Shown here piece by piece: positions 8,170-16,989 of a stretch of DNA of 64,000 bases. Both the position numbers and the translations under genes were made by a program. The stretch's first letter is position 1. Each line of letters opens with the position of its first letter. Source of the DNA: a virus; the IMG/VR virus record IMGVR_UViG_3300032829_000002, positions 1 to 64,000 of that record; one strand, written 5' to 3'. Below the pieces are notes generated by a model that had not been told where the DNA came from, made no database searches, and saw nothing but the letters and a program-made list of their open reading frames with translations.

Positions 8170-10134
8170 GTGGCGCTTCACACCAAGACAGTCGAGTACG
8201 CGTTCACCGGTTCGGTCGGTCCGCAAACGGGTGGGTCGCAGCTTACCTTCTCGACGCTCACGGTGACCATCCCGGAGACCTCGAGTCGAACCTTCAAGAG
8301 CGTGATCCTCGTGATCATGTACAAGGGTTCGATCACGGCGTTGACGAGCAACACGACTGCGCCGACAGCAAGTTTGCAGCTCGGTGCCGCGTCTGCTTCG
8401 AACTACACCGTTGGCATCGACACGTCGGGCGGTGCCACGTACCTCGACATGGGGACGGAGCAGCACTGGATCGACGTCACGACGAACTTCACGACGAACT
8501 TCGGCGGCGGCACGACTCAGACCGCGGTCCTCAAGTTCCAGTGCCCGGTGGCGACGGGGAACATCTGCGCGAAGCTGATCATCACCTACGAGTGCGACGA
8601 CACAAACGACACTCGATGCAAGACGGTGCGCATTCCACTCGAAGGTGGAACGGGCGCGCTCACGGGAAGCCTCACGCAGGTCGGGGGCAGCGCCGAGATT
8701 CCGAACCTTTCGACGTTCCTCCCGGAGTCGAGCGTCACGGTGACGGACATCTTCTTCGAGGTGAACATCGCGCTGCGCAATCCGAACGCGAACAGTACGA
8801 CGTCGCTTGCGCTCGACTCAGAATCGGCCTTCACGCTCGACATTGTCCATAGCGGTGGAAGCAGTTCGAGCGATCAGGGAGTCGAGCGCTGGCTTTGGAA
8901 GCGCACGGACATGACGACGAACGCGACGCATGCGTTCAAAGCGTCGTGCAACCAGACGAACGCGAACTACGACATCTCAGTCGTGTTGCACGTGACGTAT
9001 ACGTACACGCACTCTACGAGTACGACGATCTTGAACTCGGTGATGATCCCGTTCGACATCTTGTCGTGGGGGGAGCAAGACATCACTTCTGTTACAAAGT
9101 TGATTGCGTACCCGTGCGAGTTCTGGATCGAAGAACCCGGCAGCATCACGATGGTGCAGTCGGCAATCCAAGTTAGGTGCGGGTACCAGATCGAAAGCAA
9201 CGCGGGAGACGCTCTCGAGCTGAAGGCCGGTGCCCAGGCAGGGTACACCGCGTACGCATCTCCAGACACCGCCGGATTCGTGAAGACGTGGGCGGCCGGA
9301 ACGCACGTTACACTTCAGCTTCGCTGTGACCCCAGTGCTACTGGTGGCGCAGCGTTTACGATCGCTCGAGGAAAGAACTCGACGTACTTCCAGCTCTATG
9401 CCAATGGCACGTTCAACAGCACGTATAACGTGATCAGTTGCACGTACGCCGTGCTCTACTTGAACTACACGAGCGGCAAGCACACCAACGGCGACGGTGT
9501 TCACAACAAGACAGTGTTCTGGGCTGGCTTCAACGACGTGTACAACGTCGGAGCTACGAACGACGTGTCGGTGACCGGGTTCGCGCTGAGCGAGTCGACG
9601 TCGTGGTGGAACAACGGGTTCGTGCCGCTCTACAAGACGACGCAGCACGACGGCTTCAACTTCACCTTTCAGTATCAAGGCGGTGAACTCCTTGGCAACG
9701 GATGGGGAACGGCAGCGGCGTGGGTGAACCCGAACTTCACGACGTTCCACGACCCTGGCTACGGTGCGAATCGCAAGCAGTGGGATCGTTTCTACAACGA
9801 CCCGGATACGACGCGAGCAAACCCCCTCGTGACGCGCACATGGAGAACAGTAGGCTCAGTGCCCGGAGGTTCTTCGACTGCGCTCATGTTCTACATGACG
9901 TACCACTCGATCGTGTACACGATTCAAGGCATCGTCCGTGGGTACACGGGAGCGGGGTCTGGCATCACTGTGAACGCCCACCGCTCGGACACCGGAGAGC
10001 TGATCGCTACGACCACGACAGCGAGCGGCGGCTCCTTCTCGATGTCGTGGTATGACAACACCATCCCGGTCTACACCGAGGCGTATCAAGACGCGACGCA
10101 CCTCGGAAGATCTGCCAACGCGACGGCGGTCTGA
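8170..10134 (+). CDS. Tail fibre/virion beta-sandwich protein with C-terminal carboxypeptidase-regulatory-like domain
   Basis: A 654-residue protein starting at GTG, with GGAGAG six bases upstream. It is Thr/Ser/Asn-rich, beta-strand throughout, with repeated ITYECDD / LHVTYTYTHS-type strands, which suggests tandem sandwich domains. The last 75 residues (IQGIVRGYTGAGSGITV..., then DTGELIATTTT and GGSFSMSW) resemble a carboxypeptidase-regulatory-like Ig fold that often ends phage surface proteins. No catalytic residues are recognisable. It is probably an adhesin or fibre shaft. Its stop overlaps the next ATG (TGATG). Confidence 0.6.
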   Translation: MALHTKTVEYAFTGSVGPQTGGSQLTFSTLTVTIPETSSRTFKSVILVIMYKGSITALTSNTTAPTASLQLGAASASNYTVGIDTSGGATYLDMGTEQHWIDVTTNFTTNFGGGTTQTAVLKFQCPVATGNICAKLIITYECDDTNDTRCKTVRIPLEGGTGALTGSLTQVGGSAEIPNLSTFLPESSVTVTDIFFEVNIALRNPNANSTTSLALDSESAFTLDIVHSGGSSSSDQGVERWLWKRTDMTTNATHAFKASCNQTNANYDISVVLHVTYTYTHSTSTTILNSVMIPFDILSWGEQDITSVTKLIAYPCEFWIEEPGSITMVQSAIQVRCGYQIESNAGDALELKAGAQAGYTAYASPDTAGFVKTWAAGTHVTLQLRCDPSATGGAAFTIARGKNSTYFQLYANGTFNSTYNVISCTYAVLYLNYTSGKHTNGDGVHNKTVFWAGFNDVYNVGATNDVSVTGFALSESTSWWNNGFVPLYKTTQHDGFNFTFQYQGGELLGNGWGTAAAWVNPNFTTFHDPGYGANRKQWDRFYNDPDTTRANPLVTRTWRTVGSVPGGSSTALMFYMTYHSIVYTIQGIVRGYTGAGSGITVNAHRSDTGELIATTTTASGGSFSMSWYDNTIPVYTEAYQDATHLGRSANATAV

Positions 10135-10514
10135 TGCTCTCTCCGATCTCTCCCGGTCTTCAGATTCCTGACAGCGTTCTTCACGACACGCTGCAAAGCG
10201 GCGACATCTTGAAAGAGGTGTCGACTGTCGACGGCCGTCATCTGTTGACGATCTTCCGAGAGAAGACGGGCAAGGGAAGACTCTGGTTGATGGTGCGCGA
10301 TCGAGAAGATACGAGGCAGCACCAGAACTCCGTCATGCTCGACGTGGAGCGTGCCTCGGTTGCCGTTCGTCACATTCGAGAGGCCGTCGGCTCGTTGAAG
10401 GTGGGGCACTCGGTGGCACTCATGCCGCAGCAGTTCAAGTTCAACGTTCGCGAGGCCAACGAGATTTGGCAGACGATCTCGAAGTGGATCGAAGAAGAGC
10501 TCACGAGGGAGTGA
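10134..10514 (+). CDS. Hypothetical protein of the tail operon
   Basis: A 126-residue soluble alpha/beta protein. It begins with a short Pro-rich lead, then strands HLLTIFREKTGKGRLWLMVRD and a C-terminal helix ending EIWQTISKWIEEELTRE. It starts by TGATG overlap with the fibre gene before it and is followed three bases later by the next gene, so it is expressed with the virion genes. I see no family signature. A chaperone or assembly role for the flanking fibre proteins is possible but unsupported. Confidence 0.5.
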   Translation: MLSPISPGLQIPDSVLHDTLQSGDILKEVSTVDGRHLLTIFREKTGKGRLWLMVRDREDTRQHQNSVMLDVERASVAVRHIREAVGSLKVGHSVALMPQQFKFNVREANEIWQTISKWIEEELTRE

Positions 10515-10517
10515 CCC

Positions 10518-11333
10518 ATGGCTGGCTTCACCGGATACGACGATCTCATCAACCAAATTACGACCAACGGTCAGTACGACGATGGGCAAGGCTTCAAGGT
10601 CGGCTCTGCGATGCAGGGAGCTGGCTCGTGGCATCGTCTGTGGATCGCTGCTGGTCTTCCTGCGGCTGGAGCGGAGCCGGCGACAACGCCCGGTACGTCG
10701 TACTCGGGGTCGACCACCGCGATCACTTTTGCGAACGTCAGCACGAAGCAGCGATACCTTCTGTCCTTCGGCGCGTGCGCCACGCAGAACACGATGCTGA
10801 TGGTCTACGATCGCCTCGTAGGCGTCAGCGGTATCTCGACAGCTTCGACAGGAAACAAGACGGTCAACAGCACCACCCTGCCGCGGTACACGAGTGGCAC
10901 GAACGTGCAGTGCTGGCTCGAGGTCACGACCGCTTCTACGACCACCATCGCGACCGTCAACTTGAGCTCGTACACGGGTGACGTGAACGGCGCGAGCCAA
11001 GTGGGAGGCAACATCAGCTTCCCCGCGGCTGCTACGGTGAAGGACTGCGCCATTGGCCCCTTGCCGATCGCTGCCGGCGACAAGGGCGTCAAGAGCGTGC
11101 AGGTCGGGCTCAACGTCGGCACCGCGAACACCGCGGGCGTCGTGAACGTGGTGCTCATTCGTCCGTTGGCGTACTTGCCGTTGATTGCCAACCAGTGGAA
11201 CGAGCGAGATCTTGTTCTTCAGATCGCGGCGCTTCCGCAGATCTTCGATGGAGCGTCTCTTTCGTTTTACGCTTTGGCTACTGCGACGACCGCGACGAAC
11301 TTCTGGATGAACCTGCGTACTGCGTACAACTGA
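10518..11333 (+). CDS. Virion protein, beta-rich (tail or decoration)
   Basis: A 271-residue protein with GAGGGAG before the ATG. It opens with a short helix (YDDLINQITTNGQ), then a long Gly/Ala/Thr/Ser-rich beta region with many alternating strands, and a C-terminal block (NQWNERDLVLQIAALPQIF) ending in hydrophobic strands. Composition and length fit a capsid-decoration or tail protein. Its operon position, just before the repeat adhesin, favours the tail. No enzyme motif is visible. Confidence 0.55.
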   Translation: MAGFTGYDDLINQITTNGQYDDGQGFKVGSAMQGAGSWHRLWIAAGLPAAGAEPATTPGTSYSGSTTAITFANVSTKQRYLLSFGACATQNTMLMVYDRLVGVSGISTASTGNKTVNSTTLPRYTSGTNVQCWLEVTTASTTTIATVNLSSYTGDVNGASQVGGNISFPAAATVKDCAIGPLPIAAGDKGVKSVQVGLNVGTANTAGVVNVVLIRPLAYLPLIANQWNERDLVLQIAALPQIFDGASLSFYALATATTATNFWMNLRTAYN

Positions 11334-11344
11334 CGTGGTGAAGC

Positions 11345-14300
11345 GTGGCTGGTCAAAACTTCTTCGGAGGCGTTCGAGGTAACTTCACCGGCACGGACGG
11401 TGGCTGGTACCTCGCGTTCAAGAAGTTCTCTCCGAGTCAGCCCGATACTGTCGCTACGAACACAGGTCACTGGTATCGCGAACCGAACACGCACTCGGCG
11501 TCGATTCGTGACTCATTTCCTTTCAAGCGTGCATTCTACGATCGTCCGCTAGCAACAGGTGTCGACGCTGGACTCCTGTCCACGCTGTCCATCACGGACA
11601 AGCTTGTTCTCAGCAGTGTGCCGCTTGGGTTCAAGGACACCCTTGCGGTTGTCGACGTTCTTGTCGTTGAAGACATCCGCTTCACGATCACCTTCTCGAG
11701 CGGGAACAGCGCTTCTCTCTTCGATGTTTCGTTTCCGATCAATCGGTTCGTCACGGCAGACACTGCGTCGGTCACGGACTCGGTGGCTGTCGATCGACAA
11801 GAGTTCCGCTCGAGCACGGACACTGCTTCGGTCACGGACTCAGTCACTGCGACGAAGATCAGCTCGGGTACCACCTACGATCGAGCGGCAACGGACACTG
11901 CGAGCGTCACCGATTCGGTAGCGCGCGACAAGCAAGCCTTCCGTACTGTCTCGGACACTGCGGCGGTCACGGACTCGGTAGCGCGAGATCGACAAGTCTT
12001 TCGCGCAGTCTCGGATTCGGTTTCATCTTCGGACACGGCGGCGCGGGACAAGCAGGCGTTTCGTGCAGTCTCGGACACGGCGGCGGTCACCGACTCCGCT
12101 GCTCGAGACAAGCAAGCCTTTCGCGCCATCTCCGATACCGCGGCGGTCACCGACACGGTTGCGCGCGACAAGCAAGCGTTTCGAACAGTCAGCGACACTG
12201 CGGCAGTCACCGACTCCGTCGCGCGCGACAAGCAGGCGTTCCGCGCGGTCACGGACACCGCCTCCGTAGCGGACACACTTGCGAAGACCGCGCAGTGGAA
12301 TCGCGTGCCTTCGGACACGGCGTCGGTCACCGACACTGTCGCGAGGGACAAGCAGGCGTTTCGCGCGGTGTCCGACACCGCATCGGTCACCGATACGATC
12401 GCCAGGGACAAGCAGGCGTTCCGCGCGGTCACCGACACGGCAGCCATCACCGACGCGGCTGCGCGCGACAAGCAGGCATTCCGAGCCGTAACGGATACGG
12501 CTGCTGTAACGGATGCTCTCTCGAAGAACGCGCAGTGGAACCGAGTACCTTCAGACACGGCGACGTCGACAGACACGCTGGCGCGGGATGTCCAGTACGC
12601 ACGATCAAGTAATGACACTGCGGGCGTCACCGACTCGGCTTCTGTTGCGCTCATTCGTCAGATCACCGTCACGGTCAGCGACACCGCGAGCGTCACCGAC
12701 TCTCTCGTTCGGAACGTCCAGTACATTCGAACGGCGTCGGATACTGCGGCGTCTTCTGATTCGGTCGCGCGTGACAAGCAGGCATTTCGAGCGATCACGG
12801 ACACCGCGACCGTCTCGGACACGGCTGCTCGAGATAAGCAAGCGTTCCGCACCGCGGCTGACACGGCGACTGTCTCTGACACGACGAAGAAGGACGCTCA
12901 GTTCTTGCGCCTCTTGTCGGATGCGCCGACGACTTCGGACTCGGTCGCGCGTGACAAGCAAGCCTTTCGCTCGGCGAGCGATACCGCGTCTGTCACCGAC
13001 ACGCTGCTTCGCAGCACGCAGACGAACCGAGTCGTCACCGACACGCTCGCAACAACCGACTCAGTTGCACGGGACGCTCAGAAGTTCCGTACGATCTCCG
13101 ACACCGCGAGCGTTTCAGACTCCGTCGTTCGGCTGAAGTACGGCTTCTATTCCATCTCCTTGAGTGACACCGCGACGGTGACGGACACCGTTGCGAGAGA
13201 CAAGCAAGCGTTCCGTGCTGCTTCGGATGCGCTCTCGGTCACTGACTCGATCACACGAGATCGACAAGTCTTCCGTGCGGTCACTGATACCGCTGCGCTC
13301 ACGGATACGTTGCTTCGCAACGTCCAGTACATCCGTACGATCACCGACACAGCCAGCGCAGCAGACGCAGTCGTCGTTAGCAAGGCTGGCGTCATCCTCA
13401 TCAGCGCGAACGACACGGTCACTACGAGTGACGGCGTCGTAAGAAGCACCCAGTCCATCCGAGCAACGTCGGATAGCGCCTCCGTCACGGACGCTGTCTC
13501 GGCATCGGTCCTGCGGCAGATCGATCGCACTGTCAGCGATACAGCGTCTGTTTCCGACTCCGTTCTTCGCGGAGTCGAGTACTACCGCCCGCGCACGGAC
13601 TCGGTTTCTTCTACTGACGCCGCCTCCACCAGTGCGACGTACAACAAGACGTCGACGGATTCGATTGCGGCGTCGGATACGGCAACGGCACTTCTTGCCA
13701 AGACGTACCTTCGCACCGCTTCCGATACAGCCGTGGTTCTCGACAGTGTCTCGAAGACGGTCGAGTACAACAAGCCCGTCACCGACGCTGCTTCGACGTC
13801 AGATGCGCTTACGACGGCGCGCGTCGTCAACAAGATCGTCTCCGATTCGGCGTCCACGACGGACGCAGTTAGCGCGCAGAGCGCGGGCTTCTTCAACATC
13901 GTCGTTTCGGACACGGCGTCCGTTTCGGACACGCTCAACAAGGATGTGCAGTACCGCCGTTCGTCGACGGATACTGCGGCGGTCACCGATTCGACGGCGA
14001 GAGACAAGCAGGCATTCCGAACGGTCACCGACACTGCGGCAGTCACCGACTCGGTGAAGAGAGATCGTCAGGTCTTCCGTTCCTTGTCGGACGTTGCGAC
14101 GGTCACCGACACTTCAAAGCGCGATGCGCAGTACGCACGCGCCGCTTCCGATTCTTCTAGTGTCACCGACGCGACGGCTACATCGAAGACGGCGTACCGC
14201 GCGGCAAGCGACACGGCGTCTGTCACGGACCAGGCGAGAGTCATCGTCGATCGATTCCCGCACGATGCGGTCGCGGTGGTCGACACGATTGCACGTCGTG

Positions 14301-15166
14301 TCGACTTCTATCGTCCGCTCACTGATGCAGTCGGCATCACCGAGTCGATTCAAGCGGGAACGAGCAAGAGCGAAGACATCTCTCTTTCAGACTCGATCGC
14401 TGTCTCGGATGTAACGAGTCGCTCGAGCTCCAAGAACATCAGTCGATCGGACGCGGTCTCGGCGACGGACTCGCTGAAGAAAGATGCGCAGTACCTCCGC
14501 AGTAAGACGGACGCGGTCTCGGCGACGGATGCAGCCCTTCGTAGTACGCAGACGTCGAGGTCGACGTCAGATGCCCTTGCAACGAGTGACACGCTCGTTG
14601 TTCAGCCCTTCCGTTTCTTCACTGTATCGATCGCAGACGCTGCCTCGGTGACGGACTCGTTGGCCGAGACGGAGGTGAAGGACGTCTCTCTATCGGACAG
14701 CATCACGACCTCAGACGTCTTGCTGCGCAAGGTCGAGTACGTGCGCGCAGCCGTCGAAGCTGCAACCGTCAGCGACTTTACGAAGACGGATGCCTACCGG
14801 CTGCTTCTCGTCTCCCTCTCCGACAGCGTGGCTGCTTCCGATGCGATCGCGTCAGGTCGAGAGCTCTTCCGTAAGGCTTCGGATGCTGCGGCGGTGGCCG
14901 ATACGCTTGCCCTCGCTGGCCTCTTCGAGCGCCCGCTGAGCGACGTTCTCGGCATCCACGACCTCGTAGGTGAGCTGCCGGGATTCGTGCCTCCACACGC
15001 CACGGGGAAGCCCGGACCGACCGTGGGCGCCCCCTACCTCGCAGGAGGTATTCGATCTGGGGTGGAGTCGGCTGAGCAGTTGGCGGACCCTCGCGCAAAT
15101 CGCGCTCTTCCGCCTGCGATGCAGCCGCAAAATCGCGTCAGAGCCACGAAACCATCAGGAACGTAG
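11345..15166 (+). CDS. Giant repeat protein (about fifty 20-residue repeats), probable tail adhesin
   Basis: A 1,273-residue protein starting at GTG. After a 130-residue unique N-terminus, most of the chain is a tandem repeat with consensus close to SDTAxVTDSVARDKQAFRAV. The DNA period is exactly 60 bases across about 11.9-12.6 kb. Units vary at the KQAF position (AQWNR, VQYIR, AQFLR) and drift further toward the C-terminus. The last 80 residues are unique and Pro/Gly-rich. Such Ser/Thr/Asp-rich repeats are typical of long extended fibres and adhesins and could bind ions or sugars. It is the last gene of the plus-strand fibre operon. DNA repeats this regular should expand and contract easily. 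Confidence 0.75.
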   Translation: MAGQNFFGGVRGNFTGTDGGWYLAFKKFSPSQPDTVATNTGHWYREPNTHSASIRDSFPFKRAFYDRPLATGVDAGLLSTLSITDKLVLSSVPLGFKDTLAVVDVLVVEDIRFTITFSSGNSASLFDVSFPINRFVTADTASVTDSVAVDRQEFRSSTDTASVTDSVTATKISSGTTYDRAATDTASVTDSVARDKQAFRTVSDTAAVTDSVARDRQVFRAVSDSVSSSDTAARDKQAFRAVSDTAAVTDSAARDKQAFRAISDTAAVTDTVARDKQAFRTVSDTAAVTDSVARDKQAFRAVTDTASVADTLAKTAQWNRVPSDTASVTDTVARDKQAFRAVSDTASVTDTIARDKQAFRAVTDTAAITDAAARDKQAFRAVTDTAAVTDALSKNAQWNRVPSDTATSTDTLARDVQYARSSNDTAGVTDSASVALIRQITVTVSDTASVTDSLVRNVQYIRTASDTAASSDSVARDKQAFRAITDTATVSDTAARDKQAFRTAADTATVSDTTKKDAQFLRLLSDAPTTSDSVARDKQAFRSASDTASVTDTLLRSTQTNRVVTDTLATTDSVARDAQKFRTISDTASVSDSVVRLKYGFYSISLSDTATVTDTVARDKQAFRAASDALSVTDSITRDRQVFRAVTDTAALTDTLLRNVQYIRTITDTASAADAVVVSKAGVILISANDTVTTSDGVVRSTQSIRATSDSASVTDAVSASVLRQIDRTVSDTASVSDSVLRGVEYYRPRTDSVSSTDAASTSATYNKTSTDSIAASDTATALLAKTYLRTASDTAVVLDSVSKTVEYNKPVTDAASTSDALTTARVVNKIVSDSASTTDAVSAQSAGFFNIVVSDTASVSDTLNKDVQYRRSSTDTAAVTDSTARDKQAFRTVTDTAAVTDSVKRDRQVFRSLSDVATVTDTSKRDAQYARAASDSSSVTDATATSKTAYRAASDTASVTDQARVIVDRFPHDAVAVVDTIARRVDFYRPLTDAVGITESIQAGTSKSEDISLSDSIAVSDVTSRSSSKNISRSDAVSATDSLKKDAQYLRSKTDAVSATDAALRSTQTSRSTSDALATSDTLVVQPFRFFTVSIADAASVTDSLAETEVKDVSLSDSITTSDVLLRKVEYVRAAVEAATVSDFTKTDAYRLLLVSLSDSVAASDAIASGRELFRKASDAAAVADTLALAGLFERPLSDVLGIHDLVGELPGFVPPHATGKPGPTVGAPYLAGGIRSGVESAEQLADPRANRALPPAMQPQNRVRATKPSGT
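11880..14900 (+). repeat. Tandem 60-bp coding repeat
   Basis: These are tandem units of 60 bases inside the adhesin gene, each encoding one 20-residue repeat. The gacaagca(a/g)gc core recurs at exactly 60-base spacing from about 11,926 to 12,470, with the variant gcgcagtggaa in the same slot at 12,286 and 12,526. Units become more diverged after about 13.3 kb. Reading frame is kept throughout. Confidence 0.85.
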
Positions 15167-15176
15167 GCGCCGGGGG

Positions 15177-15203
15177 CTAAAAAGAAGGGGGTCACCCCTT
15201 CTT
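15177..15203 (-). terminator. Rho-independent terminator at convergent gene ends
   Basis: A perfect nine-base stem AAGAAGGGG/CCCCTTCTT with a four-base loop at 15182-15203. Read on the minus strand it is followed by a U-rich run (TTTTT within 15177-15182). The stop codon of the minus-strand gene lies in the loop. It ends the minus-strand replication block, facing the end of the adhesin gene. Confidence 0.75.
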
Positions 15204-15788
15204 CGGCACGAACCAGCCCTCGGGGAGCTCGACCGTAAGCAGCTTGGTCTGCTCATCGCTCTTCCAGTACGGCGCGCAGAGCGCGAGCAAGTTGCTGCCG
15301 CAAATCATGAGGAGGTCGTCTCGTCCTCCTTCGCGCATGAAGAACGCAGGCGCTTGGTAGACCTTCGCCAGGGGTTCTTGCCATCCGGCCAACGTTCGCG
15401 CGAGTACGGGCACCGTGTAGTAGCTGTCCCCGATGCAGACGTTCGGTTGCTCCTTTTCCCAGATGGCCTCGACCTCCTCCTTGGTCCACGTAGGCTCCCC
15501 CACGATCTCTTTCAAAAGCAGCGCGTCGAGAACTCCGACTTCTTTGCTCTGCTCTTGGGCAGCACGTACGACCTCGAGAATCTTCTGAAACGGCTCGGTC
15601 GTGCTCGCTGTCTCGAACGTGTGCGCGCTTTCGATTCCGGGAAGAGAATGAGCCACCACGATCGAGCACAAGTCCGTGCCGAAGGTGTAGACGTCTCCGT
15701 CACTCATCAGAACGGAGAGCGGCTCACGAGGTGCTTTGGTGCCGTCGTTGTAGCGGCACAGGTTCTTGAACCATTCGAGTGTGTCCAT
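15192..15788 (-). CDS. Hypothetical protein, last gene of the replication block
   Basis: A 198-residue protein. The start is set at the ATG at 15788 because GGAGG lies just before it, and a terminator hairpin (15806-15831) occupies what would be codons of a longer frame. The N-terminal part has strands LSVLMSDGDVYTFGTDLCSIVVA, the middle a charged helix, and the C-terminal part DDLLMICGSNLLALCAPYW. The strand pattern with a GTD near residue 38 and a hydrophobic C-terminal pair faintly recalls a small sliding clamp, and position in a replication operon would fit. That is a guess; structure prediction against gp45/beta-clamp folds would decide it. Confidence 0.55.
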   Translation of the reverse strand: MDTLEWFKNLCRYNDGTKAPREPLSVLMSDGDVYTFGTDLCSIVVAHSLPGIESAHTFETASTTEPFQKILEVVRAAQEQSKEVGVLDALLLKEIVGEPTWTKEEVEAIWEKEQPNVCIGDSYYTVPVLARTLAGWQEPLAKVYQAPAFFMREGGRDDLLMICGSNLLALCAPYWKSDEQTKLLTVELPEGWFVPKKG

Positions 15789-15800
15789 TCGCCTCCAAAG

Positions 15801-15831
15801 AAGAAGGCCAGGTACCTCGCGGTACCTGGCC
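15801..15831 (-). terminator. Terminator hairpin between cassettes
   Basis: An 11-base perfect stem GGCCAGGTACC/GGTACCTGGCC with a four-base loop at 15806-15831, followed on the minus strand by TTCTTCTTT and then the GGAGG of the next gene. It ends the gene whose stop is at 15890 and proves that the next gene starts below this hairpin. Confidence 0.7.
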
Positions 15832-15889
15832 ACCCTTCATCCGAAGTCATCGGGGCGCGGCCACCGGGCACCAGGCCACGGCGGAACGC

Positions 15890-16612
15890 TCACCCCTTCT
15901 TCTTGGCTTTTCCCATGGCCACCAGGGCGTCCTGAATGCCAGGAGCCTCCTCGAGCGCAGCGGCGAGCAAGTCCTGCGTCGACGCTTCGATGTTCTGCTG
16001 GAGCCCGACGACGACCAGCCCCATGCAGACGGCGACCTGGTTGCGGAGGAACTCGAGCTCGTCCAAGATCTCCCGCTTGTCGTCCTTGGCGGACTTGGCG
16101 ACCTTGGCCTCGAGGTTGCCGATGGCCGTCAGCACGGGCGTCAGGTCGACGCTCGCGGCAACCGTCGGGACAGGGGCTGCGGGTTGAGGAGCCGGGGCCG
16201 GAGCGGCCGCGGCGGGTGCCCCGTTGTTCTGCGGCGTGCGACGAAGCTGGCGCTTGCCTTCGGACGGAGCTGCTGCCGTCGGGGCCGGAGCGGCTGCCGC
16301 GGGCACCATTGCTGCCGGCATCATCGGGGCAGTGGCGCCGTTGACGTGCGCCGGAGGCGTGAACGTCGGCTGGGGCGCGGCCGCGGGTGCCTCGGGAGTG
16401 CCACCGGCACGGTCGAAGTTCTGGAGCGCCTTGAGAATCTCCTCGGCCTGCTTCTCCGTCGGCATTCCCATGAAGGCGACGTTCTGGTCGTCGCTGTTCG
16501 TCAAGCCGAGGGCGCGTGCGAGGTTGCGCAGAGCGAAGCGGCCGGCGCGCGTGAGAAGCACGACGTCACGGGGAGCGTTCTGCGGGGTCAGCGAAGCGAT
16601 GGGGCTGGTCAT
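15890..16612 (-). CDS. Ala/Pro-linker protein with C-terminal helical domain
   Basis: A 240-residue protein starting at the ATG at 16612 by ATGA overlap, with AGAGGAAG upstream. The first 70 residues form a helical domain (RDVVLLTRAGRFALRNLARALG...). Residues about 75-155 are an Ala/Pro-rich low-complexity linker. The C-terminal 85 residues are helical, with a heptad-like stretch (VLTAIGNLEAKVAKSAKDDK) then CMGLVVVGLQQNIEASTQDLL. The domain-linker-helix plan suggests an adaptor binding two partners, such as DNA-replication proteins. No family recognised. Confidence 0.6.
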   Translation of the reverse strand: MTSPIASLTPQNAPRDVVLLTRAGRFALRNLARALGLTNSDDQNVAFMGMPTEKQAEEILKALQNFDRAGGTPEAPAAAPQPTFTPPAHVNGATAPMMPAAMVPAAAAPAPTAAAPSEGKRQLRRTPQNNGAPAAAAPAPAPQPAAPVPTVAASVDLTPVLTAIGNLEAKVAKSAKDDKREILDELEFLRNQVAVCMGLVVVGLQQNIEASTQDLLAAALEEAPGIQDALVAMGKAKKKG

Positions 16613-16989
16613 GTCGTTTTCTTCCTCTTGAGTTCGATCAACTGCTTTTTGATGAATGGTTGCATCTGCTCGTTCTCGACCAGACACGCATAGACTTGTG
16701 CGTCCACGCACCCGTAGCAGGCACGTGGGTCACCCGTCTTTGCGGGGCAGACGAGCTGACTTCGAAGCCTTGCCCAGTACTCGATGACGAACGCCATGAT
16801 GGCGTCTCGCCACATGTTGACGATGAAGTCGTTGAACTGGTCTTGCTGGGGCTCCTCGAGTCCTTCGAGTAGAGCGATGAGCTGCTCCTTCGAGTACGTC
16901 GGCACGACAGGAATACCTGCTCGCTGGCACACCTGGAGCAGCTCGGTGTGGTTGCACTTCTCCCAGCTAGAGGGCGAGTAGTTCTCCAA
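16609..16989 (-). CDS. Hypothetical protein with SAP/HeH-like helix pair and Cys cluster
   Basis: A 126-residue protein. The N-terminal 50 residues (TELLQVCQRAGIPVVPTYSKEQLIALLEGL) look like a helix-extended-loop-helix or SAP-type DNA-contact motif. The C-terminal half has a cysteine cluster, CPAKTGDPRACYGCVDAQVY then another Cys, which could bind zinc or an iron-sulfur centre. It overlaps the RusA-like gene by 23 bases and the next gene by ATGA. A DNA-associated role is inferred from context and the N-terminal helices. Confidence 0.55.
   Translation of the reverse strand: MENYSPSSWEKCNHTELLQVCQRAGIPVVPTYSKEQLIALLEGLEEPQQDQFNDFIVNMWRDAIMAFVIEYWARLRSQLVCPAKTGDPRACYGCVDAQVYACLVENEQMQPFIKKQLIELKRKKTT

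Noticed and set aside
11880-14900. CRISPR array
   Set aside because: The 60-base periodic units are contiguous, keep reading frame and encode a protein repeat; there are no spacers of independent sequence.
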